Shown piece after piece: positions 37,591 to 49,794 of a stretch of DNA of 64,000 nucleotides (the stretch's first letter is position 1; each line of letters begins with the position of its first letter). The stretch is from Phoebastria nigripes (taxonomy: Eukaryota; Chordata; Aves; Procellariiformes; Diomedeidae): contig JAYKAV010002020.1 of the NCBI GenBank assembly GCA_035582835.1, forward strand, positions 302,792 to 366,791, given 5' to 3'. Made by a program: the position numbers and the translations under genes. The notes beneath the pieces were generated by a model. The model made no database searches, had not been told where the DNA came from, and saw only the letters and a list, made by a program, of their open reading frames with translations.

Positions 37591-40500
37591 CCTCAGCCCA
37601 TGGAAAAAAATGGAGTCCCTACACCAGCCTCCATAAGTGGCAGTCCTACCTACCTAGCTGATGTTTTGAAGCCATTACCAGATCCCTTCAATTACTTCTA
37701 TATGGCCAGTGAATGTCCATAAGAAGTACCGACAGAAAACCTATTTTTGCAGACTTGAGTCTGACCCTGCTTCGCTCTGATTCTCTCTCCTGTTTGCCCT
37801 CTGTGTCCTGCACAATATTTGTGAGATCAAGGAGGAGCAAACCTCAGTCCATCAGGGTCACTGCCTGCTCCAGCTGTGGCTCCTTCACTCACATCCCACT
37901 GGGAGCACCAAATCACGAGATGCTTGCATGGATGCAAAGTCCCTCACAGCTGCTTGCTGTCATGTAAAGCTGTGCACGCACTGGAGGCACACAATGAACT
38001 TGTCATTATTTTACTTCAATTTTTTTTGCACGTCTTGCTCCCGATTGCTGTATTATCCTGGCAAGCTTCTCTTGCAAATTCTGGTGCTCCAACCACTCTC
38101 AGTGTCTTGCAGCCAGTCCTGAAGCCCATTGCACTCTGTTAAACTGAGGTCAAAGTGGGACCTGGCATTGTGGTGAACCCGTCTCTTAGTGCCACATCAA
38201 CACAGGCACACGCTTCCCACTTTGGGGACTAGTGGCTTTAGCTCAGGCACCTCTGCATGCTGCTGCCCACGTGGGCTACGGATGTCCCTCAGAGGCCAGT
38301 CTCCTATGTTTCTCATCCCCATCCCAGCCAAGCCAGGGAATGGTAAGAGTTAGACTCAGCCTTGTCATCAGACATGGTCCTGCCACAGCCCCCAGGATGT
38401 CTGCGTGGCCTTGCAGACCCATTGCTGCCACCCCGGATATCGACATGGCTCCTGTCTTTTCTTTCAGTTGTGGCTCAGCTTTCTCAGGCTGCTGCATCTT
38501 GGAGACCTTTTCAGCAAAATGGCTGATTCATTGCCTCCTTCCCTTTGGGCTTCAGAGAAAGCGTGGCTCATTTCTCTGTAACATGTACCTCCCAGGGCAA
38601 CACCAGCACAGGGCCACGCTTCAGAGTCCCCGTTGTCCGTGTTTCCCCCCAGAAAAGCACAGCATCACCTTCACAAAGCGGTAGCAGCTTTGGGAGCCCC
38701 AGGTCCAATCAAAGCTTTTATTTCCCTATCTTTTCATATACCTGCAAGTCCTCAGAGACCCTGGCACAGCTTTTTTTCCACAGCCCAAGGATTTTTTTAA
38801 GTGTTACATAATTATCTTTAGCTCTGCAGTTGCTTACATACCTCTGCCCTGTACAGAAATGAATGTAATTTCCATTCACATTCATGCTGACTCTGCCCAT
38901 CTCCTGCTGCAGCTTTGTCCATTGCTCTTGTGAAGAGCACCTCTGAGCTCCCAGGCTTTTGTGTTCTCTTCCTGCCCCGGGTGTCTTCTCCTGGTGCTTG
39001 CAGACTCCTGTGACATGATGTGGTCCACTGCTGCTTCTGCATCTCACTCCTCATGCCTGGCACACTCATAGCTTCTCTTGTTCATCACAGCACATGCAGC
39101 TCTGCAAACTGATTTTGTGGAGTCAAAGGCAGGGTTTTTTCAAGCCAATCTGCCTCAGGTTTCAGTTTGCCCACTGTTTTGGTTCTTCTGTCATGTGCAC
39201 AATGTCAGAGCACTACCCTGCAGACATCTAAGCCCCTCTGCTCAGTGAATGCCCTGTTAATTCTGGATAGTTCAATAGCATCCCTGAGCGATTTGTCCCA
39301 GATCCCAATCAGAAATCAGTATCTTTTCGGGAACCCAGTTAACCAACCCCTTCTGCCTTAGATCTTTCCAGAACCCATCTCTGTTTTCATATGCTATTTG
39401 TAGTCTCTGCTTAAAGCCATATCACTCATCTATGTAATATGCAATGCAGTGATATCCCTCCAGTCTCTGCTGTGCAGTTTCACAGAGAGTTAACTCCACC
39501 AATGTTGGCTGACACCTACTGCAAAGATCGAGTCCACCAGAACTAGCTATTCTCAGGGGGGAAAAGCAACTTCCCAACTAATCTTCTTTTTGCTAGGCAA
39601 GGCTCATAGGATTTCTTTCATCTGTAAATTAAAAGTTAAATTGTGACATCTCAGCAGTGGAAGTCATAAGCACGTGTCAGCTATGAAAGCAGGAGGGGAA
39701 TTTCTTGGGTAAAGAGGCCTCGTTTTCTTTAAATGCCTCTGGATGATCAGGGAAAAATAGCAAAGCTATGGCCCTGCACATTAGAGAGCCAAAAACTTGA
39801 GGATGCTCCAGAGCAAAGGCAGTGCATCAGTTTTCTTGGCAGCCAGGTGGAAAGTTGTGGAGGACGTGGAGCAGAGTCTGAAGCTCCTCTCCTTGAGTTA
39901 ATCTCCTTGAGTTATGTCTTGTACTGCATCGGGAGCCTGAGACTCCATATGGGCACCCCTGACTGTTCCCACTGCAGAAGAAAAATCTTTCCCATCGCAA
40001 AGGAACAATTTGGAGAACAGTGGTCATTTCTCCCCAGTATTTTATCATGGAAGGGTGAAATTCTAAGGATGAAAAGACCATAGTCGCTCACCTCACGGCT
40101 ACTCTCCCTGGTTGTGCTAAACCTAAATTCTTGCTCAGGTTGTGTTCAGTCCCTCCTGTTCACCCGTAAAGGAAATGGGAACAATTTCAAGGTAATGAAA
40201 TTTCCGTGAGACCTGTCGATTGGGCACTAAGTCCTTACTGTAAGAATGTCCCTATTGCACACATTGAGATCAGTCCAGCCCAGAGTCCAGTTGCTACAGG
40301 GAATGCAAGAGCATGCTCCAGAAAGAGCAGGTAGGGGTAAGTATGGAGGGACCTTCCCTCTGCTTTACCCTCCCAGCACTCAGCATAACTCCCTCAGGGA
40401 GAATTTGATTTCTAAACATGTCACTGATGAATCAGATGTTAGCTCAGCCCATACCCATGTTTTCTACAATTAAAAAGGGCATTATGTTGATAGTCGTGAT

Positions 40501-43500
40501 TACGATCTGTTAAAACAGTAAAGTAATTAATGCATTGTTATATTGTCTCTTCTCTTTCTGTCCCTTATGCTTACCTACTCCCTATGCCTGCAGTGAATTG
40601 AAACGTGGGAAAGCCCTAATCCCATAAAGTTGTGTTACAAATCCATTCAGAGCAAACTCTGCAGGTCAAACCCACCAGCAGAAACATTTCTCAGAAGGGG
40701 AGCTAGGACCTGGCAAACTCAGAAGTACTCACCAGCACCAAGATCTTTCATGACTGATCTGAAAGTACTTTACAAAAAGGTCAGGGCCATCTCCCCGTTT
40801 CACGCGCGGGGCCATTCAACAGCCAGCCATGGAGAGCAGGCTTAGGCAAGGGGAATCCGTCTGGGTCAGGCTGATCCTGAACATAATCCCTGGTTCAGGT
40901 CGGTTGCACCAGCAGTCCGTTTGGAGTTGTGCTTCTAAATGTTACTTGTGCAGGCTTACGCAGGCCTGGTCCGGAGCCTAGTTAAATTTAAAAGCTCCCC
41001 ATTGACCTTAACCGGCTTCGGCCAAGCTCTGCATGATGGGAGAGGGATTAAATAGCAACATTCATTGTCTAAGCCAATGCCCTAATCATGAGCCAAGGCT
41101 GCAGCTCTGGTTTAGTTGGTCAATAACTCTATGACAGATCAGATACCAGCACAAATTCCACATGCTACATAATAATTCAAAATGTATGTATATATTTTAA
41201 TGTCCAAGATCCATTAGAAGTCCTAAACCAGTCTCTTACGAAATCTTGTGACCTTTACCCTTTACTCAGGTGTGTGCTGTGCTGAACACTGTGTCGTTCA
41301 CAGCAGGATGGCGCTGACACTGGCTTGTAAGCAGCAGATCTGGTGTCACGATGGCAGATAAATGCAAGCATTTAGTCACGGTAATAGCCAGAAAGTTACT
41401 TAGAAGTTTATATATAAAAAGAACAGAGTTTTCTGGGAAAGAGAAAATTCAGCAGTTGCTTATGTGTTACCAGAGATTTGGCATATAAGACACGTAAGTC
41501 TCCCTCCAGTTGCTTCTACATAATTAATTCATCTACCAAGTTGAGGAGTATCAGTCTTGGGTCTCTTCCCTCGCACGCTGGGGCTGGCTGCCCACCTTCG
41601 GCTACGGTGGCCCTGCCTGTGGCTAGCGGACACACTCAACCACCTCCAGGGCAGTCGGCATTTGCAAGGGATCTTGATTTTCAAAGCAATGCCTGCTCTT
41701 TTTAAAATCTCACCTTTTTGTGTTGCCTGAACAGCAATGGAGCCTTTTGGGAAGGCAGCCCAGGGGGTGGGGGGAGACGCCTGGGTCTTGGCACAAGAGC
41801 CGCCCCGGGTCGGCTCGCGTCCTCCGAGGCACGGCCGGGAGCTGCTGGGGTGCCTGTGGGAGACGGCACCTGCAGAAGGCTTCTTGGAAACGCTGCAGAC
41901 ATGGGTAAGCGAGCACCACATGCCGTGTGGAGGCACCGGTCGTCGTTTCCTTCCTCTTTCCAGAGAGAGAAACAGCCACCACCATACACGGGCCTGTGCC
42001 CTTCTACTCCGCCCTGCGTGAATCATACCGACGGCTGCCCAAGGTGAGAGGAGTAATGACAGAAATCCCCCCAGCCAGCCCTGTGTAGGGCAGTTGTGAA
42101 AGATCTGAGACAGGCACGTCACTCATTCACTTCTTCAAAACCAGAAAGACAGCAATAGCTATTATTTTGCTTGCTAATAACTAATTCAGGGCTTTTGCAG
42201 CTGATCCCTGCAAGGCTGGAGGCCGGCTCCCCACACTCAGGAAGGGACGTGCCACAGATTTTGGCTCGGTGCTTTGAGACCCCCCGTCTCAGCACAGCTG
42301 AGACGCACCCTCCAGTCCATGCAACCAGCACGACAGCACCTGCAGAAACCGGGCCTGGGTGATGACTTGGAGAAACACTGATTTTAGAAATGGCACACAA
42401 AATAAATCTGCTACTGCAAGAGCACCTGCAGGTGTCAGCAGGGCCAGCTCTGTTTGGAGAGTAGGGCAATTGCCTGTGATGCCTGCTAGGCGTGAGCCCT
42501 GAGGAGCATCACTTCTGTCCTGCTTAAAACTCCCTCGGGCTGCGTGGGCAGGGTGATGCTCTCCCTCTGCCTCCCGAGCAACACGGACCATGCTGGCACA
42601 CAGCAGCTGCGCGGTCACGCCGCGATGGAGCAAGAGGTCCAGGGCAGGGGAAAGACCACCACAGCTATAGTTAAGCAGTTACGGCAATATAAACATCTAG
42701 GTATGCACAAAGGTTGTTTTCTCCCTGAATTTTGTTTTCAACAGCTGGCTGCTCAGAGCACGACGTGAAGGGCCCGCAAGTCAGCTAGGACAGGTACACA
42801 GTAATAGCTGGTCAAGATTTTTTGCACTTACAGCTGTGAAGGAAATCTCTGAGACATAAAATACGTTTCCTCACATCCAGAGACAAAAGTTCATTACTGT
42901 CGTTTCTAACAAGGGAGTTTGGCTAACCCAGTTGTGCTCATATCTGGCTTTTTTCAGAGGCTGAACTGACTTTTAATTAAGTCAAGGTAGTTAACTTGCT
43001 CACAAAGGCAAGAATGGACAAGCCATTATCATGTTCTGAAATGAAGCTTTTTATTCTTTGTATATTAACCTGAGCCCTGTGTAGCAGAGGCATTAGGAGA
43101 AAGTGCTAAGAGACATGAATTGCCCCATTTATTTGAAATTATTTTAATGGCTGTATTCACTCGAATGCAATAGTAATACAGGAAAGGCTGAGATGTCAGA
43201 GCGCTGACATTTCTTTTTTCTTCATGTCTGATCCCTGTGGTGATTTATTTCATTGTGGTGCCATGTCTAAAAAGACTACTTTAAATGCATTTTCTTTATC
43301 AATACAAGCATTAGCTAGTATGTGTTCAGACACCTTAGCAAACGCAGAGTACCCACAAAAATTACACAAATATTTGCAAACTGTTAATTGCAAATATCAG
43401 GCAAAACAGTATAAATTATATCTAACAAGCTTGAATAACTTCCCATATGAAAAAATCAGGGGGGAAGATCTGAAACGTATTTTTATTATTTATTATTAGA

Positions 43501-45133
43501 AAATATTTATATTGTATGCTACAGACCAAGTAAGTATAAAAAGGCTGGGAAATCTGTATTTAAAATAATGTAACATGTACTTACCACATTTTGCAAATTA
43601 CTAAAGGAAAATGCTTCTTTTTGTCTGCTAAAAGAATAGTTTCTGATTTAAATCACAATTGCGTATCTATTCAACTTTTTATCTGACTTGCAGAATTCAG
43701 TAAAACAATTAGTGACCCAAAATGACTTTTTCTGTCAAAATGAGAAGTCAGACGCTGATGAAAATAGCAGTGCTATTGCTGTTCTCATTTTAAGTTACAA
43801 GTATTTTCTCTTTTTTTTTTTTAACTTTTAACCTATTTTAATAGCAAGCAAAAGTAAAATTAGCAATGGAGGAACAAACTGAAAGGGATCGGTTTGAGAA
43901 GACAGAAAGGGAACATTTGGGCAAGGTCTCTTCCCTTAGCTGAACAGCTCGACCTGACTGAGGTGAGGCTGCACATCGTTTCGGTCCCCCCCAACCTGCT
44001 GTTTTTCAGAGCAAAAGATGTTGAAACTTAACATGTGTGCCCAGCTGTCGTTTGAATGCTTTTTGAATATTAGAGCCCAGATTTTTACCCAGGGACCCTG
44101 TTGCCCAAGTAACGCTAGCAAAACCACCCTGGTAGGGTTTCACAGGAGACCTCAGCAGTTCCTTGTCGTGTGCAGAACGGCTGCGGCTGTGCAAGCCCCA
44201 CTCCGATCAGCCATTCGGCTGAATCTTCTGCTGAGTTCTGCCATGTCCAGATTTCACTCTCTGCATTTGAGTTGCCACACTTTTTGAGCACATCAGTTCT
44301 ATAGCTCAGGGAAAGCTGCATAATTACAGACACTAAAATAATGTACTCCACAGTTTGTTTCCAGTGAAAACTGCCTTTTAGCTTTGAGAGTCTGAAAATA
44401 ACCAGGCTGTGAAAATTGGAACTGTTTTTTTCACATAGCACCAAACCAAAGTCTCCCTGTTACTTTATCCTCTCTCCAATTCGATTTTAAAAATCAGCTA
44501 GCTTTCAGTGGCCTCACACCTTGCACTGGCTTTGGGATGCACAATCAAAAGTATATCAAGCCACCCCTAAATTCCCTGTGCATCCCATATTGTCAGCTCA
44601 GGCATCTCAGTGAAGCCTATCCACTTTGCTTCACTGAATTCCAAGCAAACCTTCAATTCTTCATGTTGTAATACACCATAACAAGCCTTGAGAAGCAAAT
44701 ACGGATAAGATCGGATTTTCAGTTATGATGTGATTCTGGAGCACATCTTCATCTGGCTTTATCTGATAGAACGACTCTCTGGAGCCTTCTGGTCCCTGAA
44801 TCTGGCATCCCGCGGCAGATAACCACAACACAGCATCCTGGCCTAGCAGCCACTGTTCTTCAAGACATGAAAACAGCAGCATGAAGTGTTGTAAACAAAG
44901 CTTAACCCACAAACAAAAAAGACCATTTAATAGAACATGCTGGCAAAAACATGTCTCAAAAAAAGCTGATGAAACCAGATATTAAATCCATTAGTGGAGT
45001 GGGGACCATAACAACAACGTCCACAATTGTAACAGATTTGAAGATTCACAACGTGACAATTTGCAGGTGATCTTTAATGTTCAAACAGTAACAATGGCTA
45101 CTTTTAAATTAGGGTTACAAAACTCCAAAACTT

Positions 45134-45848
45134 TCAGTGAAGAGGCATTGCAAGAGTTGAGATGTAGAAACATATTTCTTCCAAAAGCCAAAAGGTTTTT
45201 AACCAAGGACCGCAAATACCTAGCCACTTGTGTAACTCTGCATAAGTATCATGCCATTCAGGTTCTTTTACAAACATGTCAGTTTTAGTGTTCCAGGGGG
45301 CAAAGGATTTGCAATCAACACCTAAAGAGAAAGAGAAGTAGGAAAGAGAAGAGTACAGGAAAGATGGGCAGTCATGGGAGCTCTCATCTTGTGTGCTCAG
45401 GTGCAGAAGCTTGTAAAGATTTAAAGCTGATATGAAAACCTCACATGACACCATATGTTTTTATGACCAGAAGCCTCCCTTACAATAAGGTTGATGAGTG
45501 GTAAATATTCACCAGCCTGGGAGCTGGCGGGACGATCACAACATCAAGTGTCCCGTGCACCACTGCTATTCAAGGTGCCCGCAATGCAAATACTTGCTTA
45601 CCTACATCACAAGTGAGATCATCTCTGGGATTCATAGGAGGGCAATGATTTAATTTGGAATTTCTCTTTATAGAGAAGCTCAGAGGTAGAACAGAGCATG
45701 GAGAAGAGCACCCAACCAATTTTTCAAGAACAAACGATAGGTAGATAAGATCTGAGCTATAGCTTATTTGCTTAGTAGGGTAACTCCTGAAGTCCCACCT
45801 TGGATTTGAATTAGACAAGCCATTGCATCCATTCCTGTTGAAACACAT
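45134..45848 (-). CDS. Weak candidate two-exon reading frame of unknown function (144 aa)
   Basis: Frame A runs from an ATG at 45848 to TGTGATGTAG|GTAAGC (donor at 45601). Frame B starts at 45321 behind a long pyrimidine tract ending CTTTCTCTTTAG. The 280-nt intron is phase 1 on both sides, joining ...DDLTCDV-G-VDCKSFAPWN... and running to a stop at 45134. I recognise no family. It contains several cysteines but no signal peptide. The strong acceptor and phase match are the only support, and chance is a real alternative. A non-coding spliced transcript would also fit. Confidence 0.18.
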
Positions 45849-46909
45849 GAGTCTGGGCTCAGTCAAAACAGGCACAGGTCATTCTCTCAGGATCCATGTG
45901 GAGAGAGAATCATTCTACTGTGCTATGTGCCATCTTTTATGGCACCGTGCTATAAGCCCCTCAAAGGTCAGTTCTGAGCTAGCTGAAGGACACGGAAAGG
46001 GAGAATAAAAATCTTGCTGCACTAAGAAATCCCCCAGGGGATTTCCTCTATGGGCAGCAGAAACCTTGGGATGAGACAGATCTGCAAGACCTGAGATGGT
46101 ACAGGGCGGAAGGGACAGATAACCTGAGGAGGAGGGGAACACCACAACTCACAAGGAACGTACAGCAGTGCATGTTGACCCCACTCCATCTTCCAGCAGA
46201 GTTCTCTTACACACCTGAAGCTTCCACCTCCTCAGCCTGGCTTTTTGTGCAAGAGGGTAACTTGGCCTGAGTAGGTACGTCAGGATTTGACTCTTAGACT
46301 TGCCAGGCTCCCCAGGATGCAAAGCCTGTTTCAGTCTTATTTTGATACAACCGAAGCAGTTATACTTAGTATGCAAACTCAAAAAAAAAAAAAGATATTT
46401 AGCCATTCTAAATACACACATTCAACATAGCCATGTACTTAATTTTTTACTATAGTAGGTGACTGGTTTCACTAAAACCACTGTTTAGAAAAGAAGTGTA
46501 CTAAAAATACTTTGAGAATTTTAGTGCTCATGAAAAAACACCTTTCATACCTGGAGACTGAAATCTTTTGCCTCCAGAATTACGGCAGGGACAACAGAGG
46601 TGATGATAGCACAGGCTCGTCTCTGCCACCCCAACCGTATGTCTAAACCAGCCCTGACTGCAAGCCAGCCCCTCTGGTGTTGTAACTAGGTGAGGTCTAG
46701 GAAGAATCAGGTTAGTTTCCTCCTGGTTCATCCCATCTTTGACCATATTGCTGAGGAACAAGACTAAGATAACAAATCTCACAAAGCCACAGGATGGCTG
46801 TCAAATGTCACTAGGTTTTGATCACCCCCATGCTGGACATACTGGATTTGATTATTGTTACGCAGTGACTCAGGTATGTCTAAGAAGTGCTAGGCTTGCC
46901 TGCAGGCCA

Positions 46910-46915
46910 TTTATT
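46910..46915 (-). terminator. Candidate RHOH poly(A) signal AATAAA
   Basis: Minus-strand AATAAA about 560 nt beyond the RHOH stop codon. Later signals may be used, since the mammalian 3' UTR is of comparable or greater length. Confidence 0.35.
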
Positions 46916-47478
46916 ATATGGATAGGACAATTTGCTTCTGTGGTTACCTAAAGGAAGAATGTCCAAAATATGAAAACAAACTGTCAGGATTTTACAACAA
47001 CGTATACAAGAGTCATTTAAATAGAATACATAGATTTTATACACTAAGTTTTTAAAGTAAAAAAACTCCACATGGACAGACAGACATGTCAAGAGGTGGG
47101 GGTTGATCCAGGCAGAAGTTTGTCATTAAATAAATGCAGACAAACCAACAACTGAGGAACATCAACAACAACAACAAAATCAGCACAGCTATTATGTGCA
47201 GATCTCCAGGCTAAGCCTGCTCCAGTCCAGGCTAGCAAAGTCCAAACACAGGCTTGCGAATACGGGCATGTACCCCCACCTTTCGTTTTTCAAGATAGTG
47301 CCCATGTGTGTTGGGGGAGAGCAGATCAGATGATAGAGTGCACATCTGTCTCACTAGGGGCACCTGCACTGTGGTCCTGCCGGAGCCCTCCTTTGATTCA
47401 CCTCCCATTCTCTCTGCTGCAGTATCTTTGTGCGAAGACAGAAGGAACAAACGTGGGCAAACCCACTGCTGATGGTCC

Positions 47479-48054
47479 TCAAAAGATCTTGCACTCGTTA
47501 ATGGAGAAGAGCTTCCGCCTGTTCTGCCTTTTGGCTTGATTGACTGCTGTCCGCACGGCATACTCAAACACCTGCTGCACCCCGCGGTTGCTGAGGGCAG
47601 AGCACTCCAAATAGCCTTTGGCTCGCACATCCTGGGCGAGCCGCTTCCCGTCTATCGGGCTGATGCAGGAGGAACGGTAGGGCCCTGTGTCGCGCTGGTC
47701 AGTCTGAGTAGCCACTACCAAAACAGGGATGCGGGGCAAATGGCTGCGGATCTCACCGATCCATTTGTTCCTCAGGTTCAGAAAGGAATTGTGGTTTGCC
47801 ACTGAGTAGCACATTAATACTACATCTGCCTGTTGGTATGAGAGGGGGCGAATGCTTTTGAAGGCATCGCTGCCAGATGTGTCCCAAAGACCTAGGCTAA
47901 TCTGTACACCATCCATGAAGACGTCCACTCCGGTATTTTCATATACGGTGGGTCTGTAGTCATCTGGAAAAGTCTCAGAGGTGAAACGTACCAAGAGAGA
48001 TGTCTTCCCCACCGCAGAGTCTCCCACTAGGACACACTTGATTGAATCCAGCAT
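47479..48054 (-). CDS. RHOH: Rho-related GTP-binding protein RhoH (191 aa)
   Basis: GTPase-deficient Rho-family protein of haematopoietic cells; in T cells it supports ZAP70/LCK recruitment to the receptor. Length (191 aa) equals the human protein. The start is the methionine of [20 protein letters not shown], 37 codons inside the longer open frame, because this is where RhoH begins. The P-loop is GDSAVGKT with Ser13 in place of the usual glycine. Switch II reads WDTSGSDAF, so the catalytic glutamine position is Ser62 (Asn in human as I recall). NKxD is replaced by TQTD (116-119), as in human. Tyr73 and Tyr83 of the ITAM-like segment ([15 protein letters not shown]) are kept. A basic stretch precedes the prenylation box CKIF (188-191), preceded by LFSINE. 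The whole coding sequence is one exon, as in other vertebrates. CHRNA9 follows downstream on the same strand. Confidence 0.97.
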   Translation of the reverse strand: MLDSIKCVLVGDSAVGKTSLLVRFTSETFPDDYRPTVYENTGVDVFMDGVQISLGLWDTSGSDAFKSIRPLSYQQADVVLMCYSVANHNSFLNLRNKWIGEIRSHLPRIPVLVVATQTDQRDTGPYRSSCISPIDGKRLAQDVRAKGYLECSALSNRGVQQVFEYAVRTAVNQAKRQNRRKLFSINECKIF

Positions 48055-48085
48055 TTTACTAACGTCCAGGGCCAAGAGCACCGTC

Positions 48086-48094
48086 TCTGCGCAG
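48086..48094 (-). other. Possible splice acceptor of the RHOH coding exon
   Basis: On the minus strand CTGCGCAG at 48094-48087 follows a moderately pyrimidine-rich stretch (CATCTCTCCATCCCACGG) and would leave a 32-nt 5' UTR before the ATG. RHOH has upstream non-coding exons in mammals, so an acceptor is expected near here; other AG sites are available. Confidence 0.3.
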
Positions 48095-49562
48095 CCGTGG
48101 GATGGAGAGATGCAGTAGTCTCGGGGACTCTCTAGATAACATCCATTTGGTGAGAAACCATTCAAATCTCTTTACTTCTCAAGGCTTGATTGTGTCACTT
48201 GACTCTAAAATCCCCTTTTCTCCCACGCAGCTCAGTGGTGCTGTCAGTTTTAATTCTTCAGTGAGTCAAGTGACGTTTCTGGAAGAGTAAAAATAAAATG
48301 TAACATTTACAACCCACAGAGAACAGACCATTCTTCATCAGGATAAACCCACCTGGACATGTCTTTGGACAGCCATGGAGAGTACCCCACACTGAGGATG
48401 CTGAACCTTGCCGTTCCCTCCCAGCCAGCTGTGTGTGTAGCAGCCATTCACATAAATAACCTTCCTGCTGCTCCACGGGGGCTAACAGTCCTATCACCTC
48501 TGCCATTCTCCACTGACACCAACTATTTTTTCCCTCCAATTGCCTAAAAAACTAATAAAATCAATTTAACTATGGTATAACTGCTACTAACCTGCTTTTA
48601 GCGAGACATTTCCTGTCTCTGACTTTCACCAAGACTGCCAAAATCCTGAATCCCTCTTAACCGACCAGTTCAGATTCCCTTAAAAAAGTACCCATGCTCT
48701 CTAGAGATAGTCAAGAGGAAAAAAGCCCTTCACTAACTGATTTGACTATTTAAGCAATCCTATAATGAACAGTAACATAGAACCACTTGTGACAATGAGG
48801 AAGCAAAGACTTCAGATGTGAATCTTGAGCGACACGAACCTTAAGAGTTTTCACAGCAAAAATACAAAAAATTTCAAATTTTTTCTTACAAATCACTTTC
48901 AGCAAGCAAGAAGCACAAGCCAAAGAAAGCCACACCACCAGTGCTTGCCCCAGTCAAACAATTTCATTTGAAGGGGATACAGCTGCCCTGACATTTACTC
49001 TGTTATAAAACTGAACTGAGAGTACCTCTTCAGAGTATGTAATTGCTTTTGAGCTTCTGCCAGCATTCAGTCAAATTTTCCTATTTGAAAGCATTTGCCT
49101 CTTCCCCACTAGCTGTGTGCAAGATTTGCTGCTCACACAGGGCGACACACAAGATGCTATGAAAATCACTAACTGCAAAACTGAAGGCATATTCTGCTCA
49201 ACAAAAGTAATTTAAAAAAGTATCACTGCATAATTTCAAAATGTCCTGTGTATATGTTACACAAATAATATATTTCTGCCTCCTTCATATATGAAGAGAG
49301 AAGTCACAGCTTAAGGTTATTTGCACAGAAATGAATGATGGCCACAAAAAGCATATACTCTACATTACCCTAGCCCCCCCCTACCACCACCCCACCTCCC
49401 AATTTCTAGTACACTCAAAGCTTTAGCTTACTCCACAAATGGGAAAAACAAAGGAAAATAAGAGAAAAGCACTATAGAAGCTTAGAGAGAACATTTTACA
49501 GGCACTGACAGCTGCTACTGGCAACTCCCCTGCTTTCATTTTGTAGTGAGTCGGTGCCCTAC

Positions 49563-49794
49563 CTCCTCTCGTGCTGCCGGCACACCTGCATCTCTCCCAC
49601 CCGATGCACCCGCCGAAAGAAGATGTGTCAACAGCTTGGCCGGAGCACATTTTATAGAGGCAGCACCAAGCCTGCGGGGCAGCCCTCGTGCGTACTGGAG
49701 TTACGGGTATCTAGAGGAGTCATTGCAACAGATGGCACTTCCTGCTCTGCCAGCGCGACCGTGCTCTCGCCATCTCAGCTCGCTTCTAGGAAGT
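49563..49794 (-). promoter_or_regulatory. Candidate RHOH upstream promoter and non-coding exon
   Basis: A local GC-rich patch contains TATAAAA on the minus strand at 49656-49650. An ETS/PU.1-type CAGGAAGT lies about 80 nt upstream (49744-49737), and a second AGGAAGT, on the plus strand, is at 49788-49794. Downstream, GAG|GTAGGG at 49562 could act as a donor toward the acceptor near 48087. ETS sites suit a blood-cell gene, but the assignment is inferred from position and motifs only. Confidence 0.3.

Larger units (their letters stand above)
26315..47478. other. Long interval between the decayed recombinase copy and RHOH
   Basis: About 21 kb without a confident gene. It contains a candidate retroposed 3' end at 28481-28870, minisatellites at 29048-29100 and 37549-37590, a hairpin at 31739-31763, a 191-codon unassigned frame at 29591-30166, and a weak two-exon candidate at 45134-45848. 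It should also hold the RHOH 3' UTR next to 47478. An ambiguous base (N) is at 34145. Confidence 0.6.

Noticed and set aside
41529..42122. 197-codon minus-strand open frame in a GC-rich patch
   Set aside because: Open frames exist on both strands here, no family resemblance, and no splice or poly(A) context.
46528..46782. Frame opening with a hydrophobic, signal-peptide-like stretch
   Set aside because: The apparent start is GTG, not ATG. The stretch is better read as the pyrimidine tract of a possible acceptor, and the rest matches no known protein.
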